DNA from: Owenia fusiformis
Lineage: Eukaryota; Annelida; Polychaeta; Sabellida; Oweniidae
Assembly: GCA_903813345.2 (NCBI GenBank)
Contig: CAIIXF020000008.1
Coordinates: forward strand, 8,208,366 to 8,272,365
Length of the DNA stretch: 64,000 bases
Direction of reading: 5' to 3'
In this document: positions 23,201 to 34,348 of the stretch, piece by piece
How positions within the stretch are numbered: the stretch's first letter is position 1
Layout: each line of letters opens with the position of its first letter
Program-made: the position numbers and the translations under genes
The notes under the pieces: model-generated
What the model was told of the DNA's origin: nothing
Seen by the model: only the letters and a program-made list of their open reading frames with translations
Database searches by the model: none

Positions 23201-24736
23201 ATTGATGAATCCCATAATGCAGAGAGACTGTACTCAGAAAAGGAACTGGAGTCTCCAGAGGAAGATGAGGACCAAGATGCAATGTCAAAAGGTCTACATA
23301 GATTTGGGCAACTAACTACAGACAAGGCTCAGTGTCAAGAAATAAAAAACTCAGAGAGAAATTTGGAATCTCCTGGAAGTGAACTAGAAGATCAGAATGA
23401 TGAAACATCAAAGATAATCCATGAATCTATATCTGATGATGTTGAGTTATGGAATGGGAAGAACATGGCATATGAAGTAAGAAGGGCTAGAGGTGAAAAA
23501 ACCACAATGCAGCACAAATTAGAGAAAAGAACCCTGAGCTGTAACAGAATGGTAGCAAAACAGAATCGTTTAAAACATAAATTTTTGGGTGATCATCCAA
23601 GTACAAGAAAATTATTGGATCTGCCTGATAACATTCAGAAGGAGGGATATTGTACATGTGACAAATGCGGTAGGCAGCTGAAGTTCAATCCAAGAAACAA
23701 AAACAATATTATAAAGCACATGCATGTTTGTGGCAAGAAATATGAAGAACGAAAACAAGATAAAGAGGATAAATTATATAATTTTAGAAAAGCGGCACAG
23801 AAGATTGAAACAGACAAAACCCTATCTGTGGAGACTGTAGCAAAACAGCATGGAATATCCCGTACTACAATGTATAGATATTTACAGGAATCTAAGTTGT
23901 CTCGTAATTGTGTATGTGAAAAGTGTGGTAAGACCTTAAAAAAGGAAAAACTGAAAGAACATATGCAGTTCCATGAAAACTTGGAAAAAGCCTATTTAGC
24001 ACACAAATTGAATAAAAATGAAACTGCAAGGTCCGTTGCAAAACAGTTTGGCATACCATATAAATCTTTGCATAATTATGTGACGGATCAGATTAAGTTA
24101 GGTCATAGGCATAAATGTGAGAAGTGTGGTAAAAAGTATAGGCATAAAATATATCTGAAAAACCATATGAGATTGCATGAAAAGGAATTGAGGTTTAAGC
24201 ATAAAATAATGTACATGAAAGAAAAAAAAGCTCAGATCAGCAATATTGATAAAGCCATTGAGGAGATCAAATCAAATCCTGCAAGTAGATCTGTTAAATC
24301 TGTGGCAAAAGAGCATGATGAATTATTGCAGTCCCATTTTAGAATGAAAAAGAATTTAGAAAGACGTATCAAGATTTATGAAAACATTGATAAAGCTATA
24401 TTAGAGGTCAAATCAAATCCAAATCAATCAGTGGCATCAGTGGGAAGACGGTATGGAATATCACGGACCACAATGTTTAGACATTTGGATATTGAATGTA
24501 AGAAATCAGAATGGAAACTTAAACAGATATGTGAAAAGTGTGGTAGGGAGATTAATCCACGTAGAGAAAATATGAAAGACCATATGGAGTTTCATAAGAA
24601 ACTTGATAAAGCCATGGAGATCAGATTGAATGAGGGTAAGAATTACTTGTCTATTGCAAAAGATCTTGGCATTAATCCTGGTACTCTGTATCAGCATTTA
24701 AGCAAAAAATTGAACAACACATTCAAGCAGAAGTAG
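20284..24736 (+). CDS. BTB locus alternative terminal exon F: alternating pipsqueak-like HTH and C2H2 fingers
   Basis: Acceptor TTTTTTGTGTTTTACAG ends at 20283. One base completes the common codon (Met), then DTSSSEPQYQQVEISDNEA runs open for 4453 nt to TAG at 24734-24736. Predicted isoform: 1712 aa. After an acidic Ser-rich region, about eleven HTH-like motifs of the form AI-x3-K-x-N-x5-SV-x2-A-x2-Y-x-I-x4-F-x2-YL alternate with about ten zinc-finger motifs (for example FYTCEKCGKTM..HEKLH, YTCDKCGKVY..HMRCH, CVCEKCGKTL..HMQFH, HKCEKCGKKY..HMRLH). The first two fingers are degenerate. The most canonical HTHs are C-terminal (SVETVAKQHGISRTTMYRYL; SVASVGRRYGISRTTMFRHL). Acidic spacers with QLEDQIENMGIPNESMSQS separate modules. 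The pipsqueak assignment is by motif shape. Exon G is its paralogue. Confidence 0.83.
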
Positions 24737-25378
24737 AACCTATTTCAAACTTCTGAATGGAGTATCTTAAGCCAGATTTCAACCTGACTGATAGTGTGAT
24801 ATTGAAACAAATTGTGACAGTGAATTATTAGCAACCAATCTGTACCATGCTATGTGTGAAACTTCGAAAGAAGTATGTGAAATAATGAACTGTACATGTT
24901 TATCCAAAAGACTTGTATCTGAAAAATAAAATGCTATTGATGAGGTTGAAAACAGTTTTTTTAAATTAAAATTCTTCTGATGGTATTTTAGACATAAGTC
25001 TGTGTCAGATATGAATCTTCAACCTTAGAGGATCACAATGTACTCAGTGAATTACTTGCATATTAGATATTATGAAATGTTCATGCACTCCATATAATTT
25101 GCATGTCAATAACATTTATTATAACATACATATGATGATGTATAGTGTAAACTGTTCACAAGACAGCGTGTCAATATAACTTTTAAAAAGCCAGCGCCCG
25201 CTAACTTTCTAATTGGTCAAGCGCTGTTACTACGTCAGACCTAGGTCAAATTGACTCGTACATTCGTAAGATACAAACATGGGAATAAATCATCATTTCC
25301 GAACCATTGCTAGTCAATTAGATAAGAAAATGGTACTCTCTGACCAGACTAGATCATCATAGGTATGTTATAAATCGT
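24737..25378. other. Exon F 3' flank; no gene
   Basis: Contains the exon F polyadenylation signal and then AT-rich sequence. No coding frame is supported. Confidence 0.5.
24925..24930 (+). terminator. AATAAA polyadenylation signal for exon F
   Basis: AATAAA lies 189 bp after the exon F stop, followed by T-rich sequence (GTTTTTTTAAATT). This is a typical spacing for a terminal exon. Confidence 0.55.
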
Positions 25379-25492
25379 TTATGTCACTATAGTTGCACAT
25401 ATGCCCTCGGTTCTCAGTGATCAATGTCCCTCTCAAGGTCGGGCCATATATCACTGAAACCCTCGGGCATATATGCAACGATAGTGACATAA
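25379..25492. repeat. 114-bp near-perfect palindrome
   Basis: TTATGTCACTATAGTTGCAC at the left pairs with GTTGCAACGATAGTGACATAA-like sequence at the right. Arms continue through ATATGCCCTCGG / CCCTCGGGCATAT and CAGTGAT / ATCACTG to a short centre near 25435. Each arm is about 45-50 bp. It could be a foldback transposon core or a transcribed hairpin. Confidence 0.65.
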
Positions 25493-26029
25493 CCTCTAAC
25501 TAGGTGATTTACTTTTTCAAGATTATGTATTTCAGGAAAAAGCTTTTTATTAAAGTATAAAGATGTTATACTAAAATTGAAGAACTTTAGAGACAGAAAA
25601 TTTTTAAGGCACTAGTATATCATTAGGCCAATCATTCAAGTGACTTAGATATGGAAATTCTGTATGGATGTAATAAACTGTTATAAAATAAACTGCTTTT
25701 ACAAAAAATAAGCACAATTTGTTTTATGTGACCAAAAAAATATTGATAACAGTTTTATGGGCTCAGTTGGTTTTTTGTTTGCCAATTCCCAGGCAAACTG
25801 CTTATAATTTTTTTTGAATATTTGGACATGGCACTTGGCAACCATTTTGGATTTTCCATGCGAAAGTCAAATTTCCTGACAAACACACACTCTCTCCATG
25901 GATGTACCTGAAAATCAGATGTTGGGTTTATTTTCAAATTAAAAAAATTGTTGTTTGTTAGTTATTTTTGATTTCATTTTAACTGTGCAATATCAGATGG
26001 TCATGGCTGTTTACCATCAATCTTTGATT

Positions 26030-26570
26030 TAAGGCACCACTGTCATTTTTCATTTAACATGTAATCCTTGATAAACACAAGTACCAGTTGATGGATTTGG
26101 ATTAAAGTGTATATGCTGATGCCTTGGGACATAGTAGCTCTGCTAAAGAAGAAATCTAAAGATGACAGCTGAATTTCAAAATGGCAACCATGTTTCATAA
26201 AATTGATATTATTCAAATACCAGTGGATGGATTTGGCTCAAATTTTATATGGCAACTATTTATCAAAACATGTTTTGTTCGGTGGGATTTGCTACTCCAT
26301 GGAGTTACCATAGATTTTATTATACACTAGTCGGAGAATAGCGATTGCGCTAATGTTGCCTGTACAGGAAAACCGAAGTTAAATAAATATTATCTTATCT
26401 TATCTTTGGAGGGATATAAAGATTAAAGAGTGCCTCAGTCGGTTTGTCCAGGCGATAACTCAAATACCCCTGGACCGATTTTGTTCATATTTTATATACA
26501 TGTGCCCTATGTCAGTAAAAGTTCTGCTCAAAAGTCAATTTTCAAAATGGCCACTCATTTCACAATGGGG
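26030..26570. repeat. Fragments of the 11.9-kb tandem-repeat element
   Basis: Phrases 'taccagttgatggatttgg', 'tatgctgatgccttgggaca', 'tttcaaaatggcaaccatg' and 'ggtgggatttgctactccatggagttaccat' match the element at 11933-13138. A second fragment (26440-26570) begins 'ggcgataactcaaatacc'. An unrelated tail 'gttaaataaatattatcttatcttatctt' (26378-26406) interrupts it. Confidence 0.6.
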
Positions 26571-26916
26571 TAATTAGGTACAAATGTAAAACTGTAATTT
26601 AATATATGTTTTCAAGGTAAAAAGTTTGATACACAATAATGGCAGTCATCCTGGAAAATGGGGGCAGTATCAAGCTAATTTATATGCCTTTGCTATTTTG
26701 CTTCACTTGATCACTCTTAATTTTGAATAAATAGTACTTTAGCATGTGGATTTACAGCATCACACATGTCATAGGGTATTCAGCATTTTGTGAGATTCTA
26801 TGAAGATTATTCCTAACCATCATAGCCTTTACAATCGAAGCTACATCTTTTTATTAGTGTTGTTGCACAGCCTAAGCATTGCCCAGTTCTACATAATCTG
26901 TTTTTGTGTTTTACAG

Positions 26917-29900
26917 GGGCACTTCTTCAGCTGAACCTCAATATCCACAGACAGAGATCTCAGATAAGGAAGCAATTATTGGCAGAAATTACATTTTCAA
27001 TGGATCAAGGACATCAGCCAAATCATCAAAAAACCCTGACACCTCTCACATATCTTGCTATCCAGAGATAGCTAACAAAGATGAGGAATCGGAGTCCTTG
27101 GATATAGCAGTTGAGGAACATGAAGAAAGTTTGAAAGTTCTGCCTGAATTCAAGCCACCAATAACAACACCAGATGACATTGACATTTCTGATTACATAT
27201 CTCGGTATCCAGATATTAAATATTCATATGTCAGACTTGAACATCTATCTAAGGCAGTTGAGGAACAATGTAAATCTAGAAAGACCAATCAGCATATATC
27301 TTTGTTACCAATCGATACACAAACTGACACTTCTGACAAGTATCAAAGTAAAGAATGTTTTGATGAAAATCTGGAATCTTCAGATGAAGATGAGGATCAA
27401 GTTGAATCAAAATTAGCAGTTATTCAGAAAGCCATATCAGAGTTCAAAGCAAATAAAAGCAAAATTAAGTCAATGAATGCCACAGCTAAAAAGTATAGAA
27501 TAAAATTAAAAACTTTTAGAGAGTATCTACTTGGGATACAATCGTTAGATAAGAAATTCTATGCATGTAAGAAATGTGGTATCATCTTAACACATGAACG
27601 ACTCTACCAAACGCAGGCTGAAATGGAAATAATTCAGAAAGCTATTTTGGATTACAAATCAAATATTGAAAAAAATAAATCTATGGCATCAGTGGTAGAG
27701 AAGTATGGAGTACCGTTTAAGACCTTCGTAGAATATTTGTATGAAGCAAGACCATTGGATCACAAAATAAATATGTGTGAGACATGTAGTGGGGATTTTA
27801 AGAGCAAAGGGAAAATAGAAAGTTATCAGAGATTTCGCAAAAAGAAAAAAACACTTAAATATAAAAAACATGTTTGGGATTTTGAGAACAAAGAGAAAAT
27901 AGAAAATCTTCAGGTATTTTACAAAAATAAAACACTTCCTGAATATAAGAAATCTTATTCATGTAAGAAATGTGGTGTAACAATGAAAACACAGGAAATC
28001 TCAGCACATGAAAAACTTCACCAAATGCAGGATGAAATGGAAAGTATGCGGAAAGCTATATTGGATTGTAAATCAAATAAAAATAAATCTGTTGCATCTT
28101 TTGCAGCTGTGGCAAGAGCTTATGGTGTAGATTTTATATCTTTGCAAGAATATGGTTTAAAATCATTGGATGAGAAGTCTTATACACATGGCAAATGTGC
28201 TAAGATTTTCAAGCGAAAACAAGGATTTGGAAGTCATATGCGATGTCATGAAGTGATTCCTGAGAATAAGTTGAAAAGGCAAAAAAAGTTGCAGCCTCAA
28301 CTAGGTGATAAAGTTGAACAATCGAGAATTTACAGTGAGACTGAAACACCAGATAACTTTGACAATGCTATGGATGAATCTCAGTATCAAGAGACAAAGA
28401 GCACAGAGGAGTTGGAGCCTCAACTAGAAGATCAAATAGAAAATGTGGGAATTTCCAATGAATCAATGTCACAATCTGAAACACCTGGTAACATTGACAG
28501 TGCTACTGACAAGTTTCAGAATGCTGAGAAAGAAATTGGCTCTCCAGAAGGTGATGAAATGTCAACAATTCTGTATGAAACACCTTATAACCTTGACACT
28601 GTCACTGATGAACCCCAAAATGCAGAGAGACTGTACTCAGAAAAGGAACTGGAGTCTCCAGAGGAAGATGAGGACCAAGATGCAATGTCAAAAGGTCTAC
28701 ATAGATTTGGGCAACTTACAGACAAGGCTCAGTGTCAAGAAATAAAAAACTCAGATAGAAAATTGGAAACTCCTGGAAGTGAACCAGAAGCACAGAATAA
28801 TGAAAGTCCAACAATTATCCATGAATCAAAGTCTAATGATGTTGAGAAATCTTATTCATGTAAGAAATGTGGTGTAACAATGAAAACACAGGAAATCGTA
28901 GCACATGAAAAACTCCACCAAATGCAGGATGAAATGGAAAGTATGCGGAAAGCTATATTGGATTGTAAATCAAATAAAAATAAATCTGTTGCATCTTTTG
29001 CAGTTGTGGCAAGAACTTATGGTGTCAATTTTATATCTTTACAAGAATATGGTTTAAAATCATTGGATGAGAAGTCTTATACACATGGCAAATGTGCTAA
29101 GATTTTCAAGCGAAAACAAGGACTTGGAAGTCATATGCGATGCCATGAAGTGATTCCTGAGAATAAGATGAAAAGGCAAAAAAGGTTGCAGCCTCAACTA
29201 GGTAGTGAAGTTGAACAATCGAGAATTTACAGTGAGACTGAAACACCAGATAACTTTGACAATGCTATGGATCAATCTCAGTATCCAGAGACAAAGAGCA
29301 CAGAGGAGTTGGAGCCTCAACTAGAAGATCAAATAGAAAATATGGGAATTTCCAATGAATCAATGTCACAATCTGAAACACCTGGTAACATTGACAGTGC
29401 TTCTTACAAGTCTCAGAATGCAGAGAAAGAAATTGGCTCTCCAGAAGATGATGAAATGTCAACAATTCTGCATGAATCAAAGTCTAATGATGTTGAAAAA
29501 TCTTATTCATGTAAGAAATGTGGTGTAACAATGAAAACACAGGAAAAGATGATCTTAGCACATGAAAAACTCCACCAAAAGCAGAATGAAATGGAAAGTA
29601 TGCGGAAAGCTATATTGGATTGTAAATCAAATAAAAATAAATCTGTTGCATCTTTTGCAGCTGTGGCAAGAGCTTATGGTGTAGATTTTATATCTTTACA
29701 AGAATATCTGTATGGGTTAAAATCATTTGATCAGAAGTCTTATACATGTGCCAAATGTGGTAAGGTTTACAAGCAAAAAAGAAGGCTTGAAAATCATATG
29801 CGATGTCATGAAGTGATTCCTGAGTATAAGATGAAAAGGCAAAAAGAGTTGCAGCCTCAACTAGGGAATCAAGTTGAACAATTGAGAATTTACAGTGAAA

Positions 29901-32830
29901 CTGAAACACCAGATAACTTTGACAATGCTATTGATGAATTTCAGTATCTGGAGACAAAGAGCACAGAGGAGTTGGAGCCTAAACTAGAAGATCAAATAGA
30001 AAATGTTGGAATTCCCAATGAATCAATGTCACAATCTGAAACACCTGGTAACATTGACAGTGCTTCTGAGAAGTCTCAGAATGCAGAGAAAGAAATTGGC
30101 TCTCCAGAAGATGATGAGGATCAAGATGAAATGTCAACAATTCTGCATGAAACACAAGATAGCCTTGACACTGCTATTGATGAATCTCAGTATCCCGAGG
30201 CAACGAGCACAGAACAGTTGGAGCCTCAACTAGAAGATCAAATAGAAAATATGAGAATTCCCAATGAATCAATGTCACAATCTGAAACACCTGGTAACAT
30301 TGACAGTGCAACTGACAAGTTTCAGAACGCAGAGAAAGAAATTGGCTCTCCAGAAGATGATGAAATGTCAACAATTCTGCATGAAACACCTTATAACCTT
30401 GACACTGTCACTGATGAATCCCATAATGCAGAGAGACTGTGCTCAGAAAAGGAGCTGGAGTCTCCAGAGGAAGATGAGGACCAAGATGCGATGTCAAAAG
30501 GTCTACATAGATTTAGGCAACTTACAGACAAGGCTCAGTGTCAAGAAATAAAAAACTCAGATAGAAAATTGGAAACTCCTGGAAGTGAACCAGAAGCACA
30601 GAATAATGAAAGTCCAAATGTTGAGAAATCTTATTCAAGTAAGAAAAGTGGTGTAACAATGAAAACACAGGAAAAGATAATCTTAGCACATGAAAAACTC
30701 CACAAAAAGGAGGCTGAAATGGAAAGTATGCGGAAAGCTATATTGGATTGTAAATCAAATAAAGATAAATCTGTTGCATCTTTTGCAGCTGTGGCAAGAG
30801 CTTATGGTGTAGATTTTATATCTTTACAAGAATACCTGTATGGGTTAAAATCATTTGATCAGAAGTCTTATACATGTGCCAAATGTGGTAAGGTTTACAA
30901 GCAAAAAAGAAGGCTTAAAAATCATATGCGATGTCATGAAGTGATTCCTGAGTATAAGATGAAAAGGCAAAAAGAGTTGCAGCCTCAACTAGGGAATCAA
31001 GTTGAACAATCGAGAATTTACAGTGAAACTGAAACACCAGATAACTTTGACATTGCTATTGATGAATTTCAGTATCCAGAGAAAAAGAACACAGAGGAGT
31101 TGGAGCCTCAACTAGAAGATCAAATAGAAAATGTGGGAATTTCCAATGAATCAATGTCACAATCTGAAACACCTGGTAACATTGACAGTGCTTCTTACAA
31201 GTCTCAAAATGCAGAGAAAGAAATTGGCTTTCCAGAAGATGATGAGGATCAAGATGAAGTGTCTGCAATTCTGCATGAAACACCTGATAACCTTGACACT
31301 GCCACTGATGAATCCCATAATGCAGAGAGAATGTACTCAGAAAAGGAACTGGAGTCTCCAGAGGAAGATGAGGACCAAGATGCAATGTCAAAAGGTCTAC
31401 ATAGATTTAGGCAACTAACTACAGACGAGGCTCAGTGTCAAGAAATAAAAAACTCAGATAGAAAATTGGAAACTCCTGGAAGTGAACCAGAAGCACAGAA
31501 TAATGAAAGTCCAACAATTATCCATGAATCAAAGTCTAATGATGTTGAGAAATTTTATTCATGTAAGAAATGTGGTGTCACAATGAAAACACAGGAAAAG
31601 ATAATCTTAGCACATGAAAAACTCCACAAAAAGCAGGATGAAATGGAAAGTATGCGGAAAGCTATATTGGATTGTAAATCAAAGAAAGATAAATCTGTTG
31701 CATCTTTTGCAGCTGTGGCAAGAGCTTATGGTGTAGATTTTATATCTTTACAAGAATACCTGTATGGGTTAAAATCATTTGATCAGAAGTCTTATACATG
31801 TGCCAAATGTGGTAAGGTTTACAAGCAAAAAAGAAGGCTTGAAAATCATATGCGATGTCATGAAGTGATTCCTGAATATAAGATGAAAAGGCAAAAAGAG
31901 TTGCAGCCTCATCTAGGGAATCAAGTTGAACAATCGAGAATTTACAGTGAAACTGAAACGCCAGATAATTTTGACAATGCTATGGATGAATCTCAGTATC
32001 CAGAGACAAAGAGCACAGAGGAGTTGGAGCCTCAACTAGAAGATCAAATAGAAAATGTGGGAATTCCCAATGAATCAATGTCACAATCTGAAACACCTGG
32101 TAACATTGACAGTGCTACTGACAAGTTTCAGAATGCTGAGAAAGAAATTGGCTCTCCAGAAGATGATGAGGATCAAGATGAAATGTCAACAATTCTGCAT
32201 GAAACACCTGATAACCTTGACACTGCTATTGATGAATCTCAGTATCTGGAGACAAAGAGCACAGAGGAGTTGGATCCTCAACCAGAAGATCAAATAGAAA
32301 ATGTGGGAATTCCCAATGAATCAATGTCACAATCTGAAACACCTGGTGAAAAGATAATCTTAGCACATGAAAAACTCCACCAAAAGGAGGCTGAAATGGA
32401 AAGTATGCGGAAAGCTATATTGGATTGTAAATCAAATAAAAATAAATCTGTTGCATCATTTGCAGCTGTGGCAAGAGCTTACGGTGTAGATTTTATATCT
32501 TTACAAGAATACCTGTATGGGTTAAAATCATTGGATGAGAAGTCTTTTATATGTGACAAATGTGGTAAGATTTTCAAGAGTAAACAAGGACTTGGAAGTC
32601 ATATGCGATGTCATGAAGTGATTCCTGAGAATAAGATGAAAAGGCAAAAAAAGTTGCAGCCTCAACTCGGTGATAAAGTTGAACAATCGAGAATTTACAG
32701 TGAGACTGAAACACCAGATAACTTTGACAATGCTATGGATGAATCTCAGTATCCAGAGACAAAGAGCACAGAAGAGTTGGGGCCTCAACTAGAAGATCAA
32801 ATAGAAAATATGAGAATTCCCAATGAATAA
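26917..32830 (+). CDS. BTB locus alternative terminal exon G: giant amplified HTH-finger array
   Basis: Acceptor TTTTTGTGTTTTACAG ends at 26916. The exon completes the common codon (Met), continues GTSSAEPQYPQTEISDKEA, and is open for 5914 nt to TAA at 32828-32830. Predicted isoform: about 2199 aa. The N-terminal third follows exon F. From about 27953, six in-frame tandem modules follow: a finger SYSCKKCGVTMKTQ..HEKLH, an HTH-like AILDCKSNKNKSVASFAAVA / RAYGVDFISLQEYLYG, a finger YTCAKCGKVYKQKRR..HMRCH, then acidic Ser-rich repeats (QLEDQIENVGIPNESMSQS; ELESPEEDEDQDAM). Units 1 and 2 have a His in place of the first Cys of the second finger (YTHGKCAK) and a two-residue HTH deletion. Unit 4 has both finger cysteines changed to Ser. 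The stop lies inside a repeat phrase, so it looks recent. Confidence 0.8.
27953..32827 (+). repeat. In-frame tandem module array inside exon G
   Basis: Module starts (TCTTATTCATGTAAGAAATG or equivalent) are at 27953, 28850, 29501, 30629 and 31553, with a sixth joined through GAAAAGATAATCTTAGCACA at 32348. Spacings of 897, 651, 1128, 924 and 753 bp are all multiples of three. The units share long identical DNA stretches, so amplification is recent. Confidence 0.85.
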
Positions 32831-34059
32831 ATGTCACAATCTGAAACACCTGGTGACATTGACAGTGCTACTGACAAGTTTCAGAACGCTGAGAAAGAAA
32901 TTGTCTCTCAAGGTGATCATGAGGATCAAGATGAAATGTCAACAATTCTGCATGAAACACCTGATAACCTTGACGCTGTCAGTGATGAATCCCATAATGC
33001 AGAGAAAATTTTAATCAGAAAAGGAACTGGAGCCTCCAGAGGAAAATGAGGAGCAAGATCAAATGACAACAGCTCTGCATGGATCTAGGCAACTAACTAA
33101 AGATGACGCTCAGTATCAAGAAATAAAAAACTCAGATAACTTCACCAACTCTGACTGAATCCAAGTCATTAAGTGGATCACCAAATAATATAAAATCATC
33201 CAATTCCAAAAAAGAAAAGAATACCTCAACCATGGAAGGTTATACATGAAAATATTGAACTTGCATATCTGAGTTAAACCCCGTTGCAAAACATTATGGA
33301 ATAGCTAAGACTACTTTAAATGATTATATGAGTGGAAAATGTACATTGGAACCAAAATGTTTAAAGTGTGATTAGTGGGAAGCTTATCAAAGGCAAATAC
33401 AGACTTCAATTACATATGCAATATCATGAACTGAAAGAAATGGCCCAAAATCGAAGGACCAAATGGACAAAGGTGAATCAAGGTAGAAAGATTCTTCAAA
33501 AATCTACTGCTCCATTGTTGGACAAATATGAGTTAGAGAATTTCAAGGTCAAGATAATCCAAAAAATGGATGCCAAACATGAAGCTATTCGTAAAGCAAT
33601 GGTGGAAAATGGAAATAAGATCAGATAAAAGCAAATCTATGAGATCTACCCCAAAACAGTATGGTATGGCATATTCCACTCTATATGATTATATGAAAGG
33701 GAACAGTGCATGGGTCGGAAATGTTATACATGTCAAAAATTTGGTTTGGTGATCAAACGCAAATGAAACATTTTGAGACAAAAACAATGTCACCAAAAGC
33801 AGGATAAAATGTATCCTTGCCCAAAACCTGCATGTGTAGAACATTCAGAAGAAAAGAATGGACATAAAGAGTTGTTACATGTGAAAAGGTATTTTCAAGG
33901 GAGGATTATTGGAAAAGACATTCCTTTGCACATTTACCTCCCAAACATAAATGTGTTAAATGCATGAAATGTGGGAAGCTGTTCAGATGGAAAAATGTTT
34001 TTAAACAGCACGTGAAATTCAAATGTGGGCCTAAAACTAACGAAAGAAGTACAATATGA
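32831..34059 (+). pseudogene. Decayed 3' part of exon G
   Basis: Directly after the TAA the same frame continues the repeat (MSQSETPGDIDSATDKFQN, MSTILHETPDNLDAV) for about 70 codons. A frameshift near 33010 is followed by further homology in another frame (EKELEPPEENEEQDQM). HTH-like pieces follow (PVAKHYGIAKTTLNDYMSGK at about 33281; STPKQYGMAYSTLYDYMKG at about 33646). An open stretch from about 33873 to the TGA at 34057-34059 holds VTCEKVFSREDYWKRH and MKCGKLFRWKNVFKQHVKF, two finger-like motifs. The series corresponds to the C-terminal HTH-finger part of exon F. Confidence 0.75.
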
Positions 34060-34157
34060 CATGACAGAATAGTTAAACAATTTTTGGGACAAAGTTTCGT
34101 ATGGATGCTGTAAAGTGCATTTTTATATTAGAATCGAATTATAGTATGAATAATACA

Positions 34158-34348
34158 CAGGGTGTTTCAGAAAAATTGCAACCCAAATACCTTACAATGC
34201 ATAACTTCTACCAATGGAGATTGAAAAATATTTTTTTTATGCAAAATTAAAGTTGGTTCAATGTTCTTGTATTGAACAAGATTTGCCATACTCTATTTGT
34301 TATAAAAAGATGCATTGTTAGTTGGGTTTCATTTTTTGAAACCCCCTG
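34158..34348. mobile_element. Short inverted-repeat transposon (MITE)
   Basis: Left end CAGGGTGTTTCAGAAAAATT and right end TTTTTTGAAACCCCCTG are imperfect inverted repeats of about 17 bp. The interior (191 bp total) is AT-rich and non-coding. The ends resemble mariner-like elements. Confidence 0.6.

Larger units (their letters stand above)
20110..32830 (+). repeat. Segmental duplication carrying exons F and G
   Basis: About 170 bp upstream of each acceptor match: 'gcatgtggatttacagcatca', 'ttgcac..cagcctaagcat', 'agttctacataatctgttttt(t)..gtgttttacag'. The exon starts match as well (D/G-TSS-x-EPQYxQ-x-EISD). The acceptors are 6633 bp apart. The unit's right part has diverged through internal amplification in G. 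Confidence 0.8.

Noticed and set aside
20284-32830. Exons F and G as two independent intronless genes
   Set aside because: Neither frame begins with a suitable Met; both start at an acceptor in the shared phase with matching upstream intron sequence.
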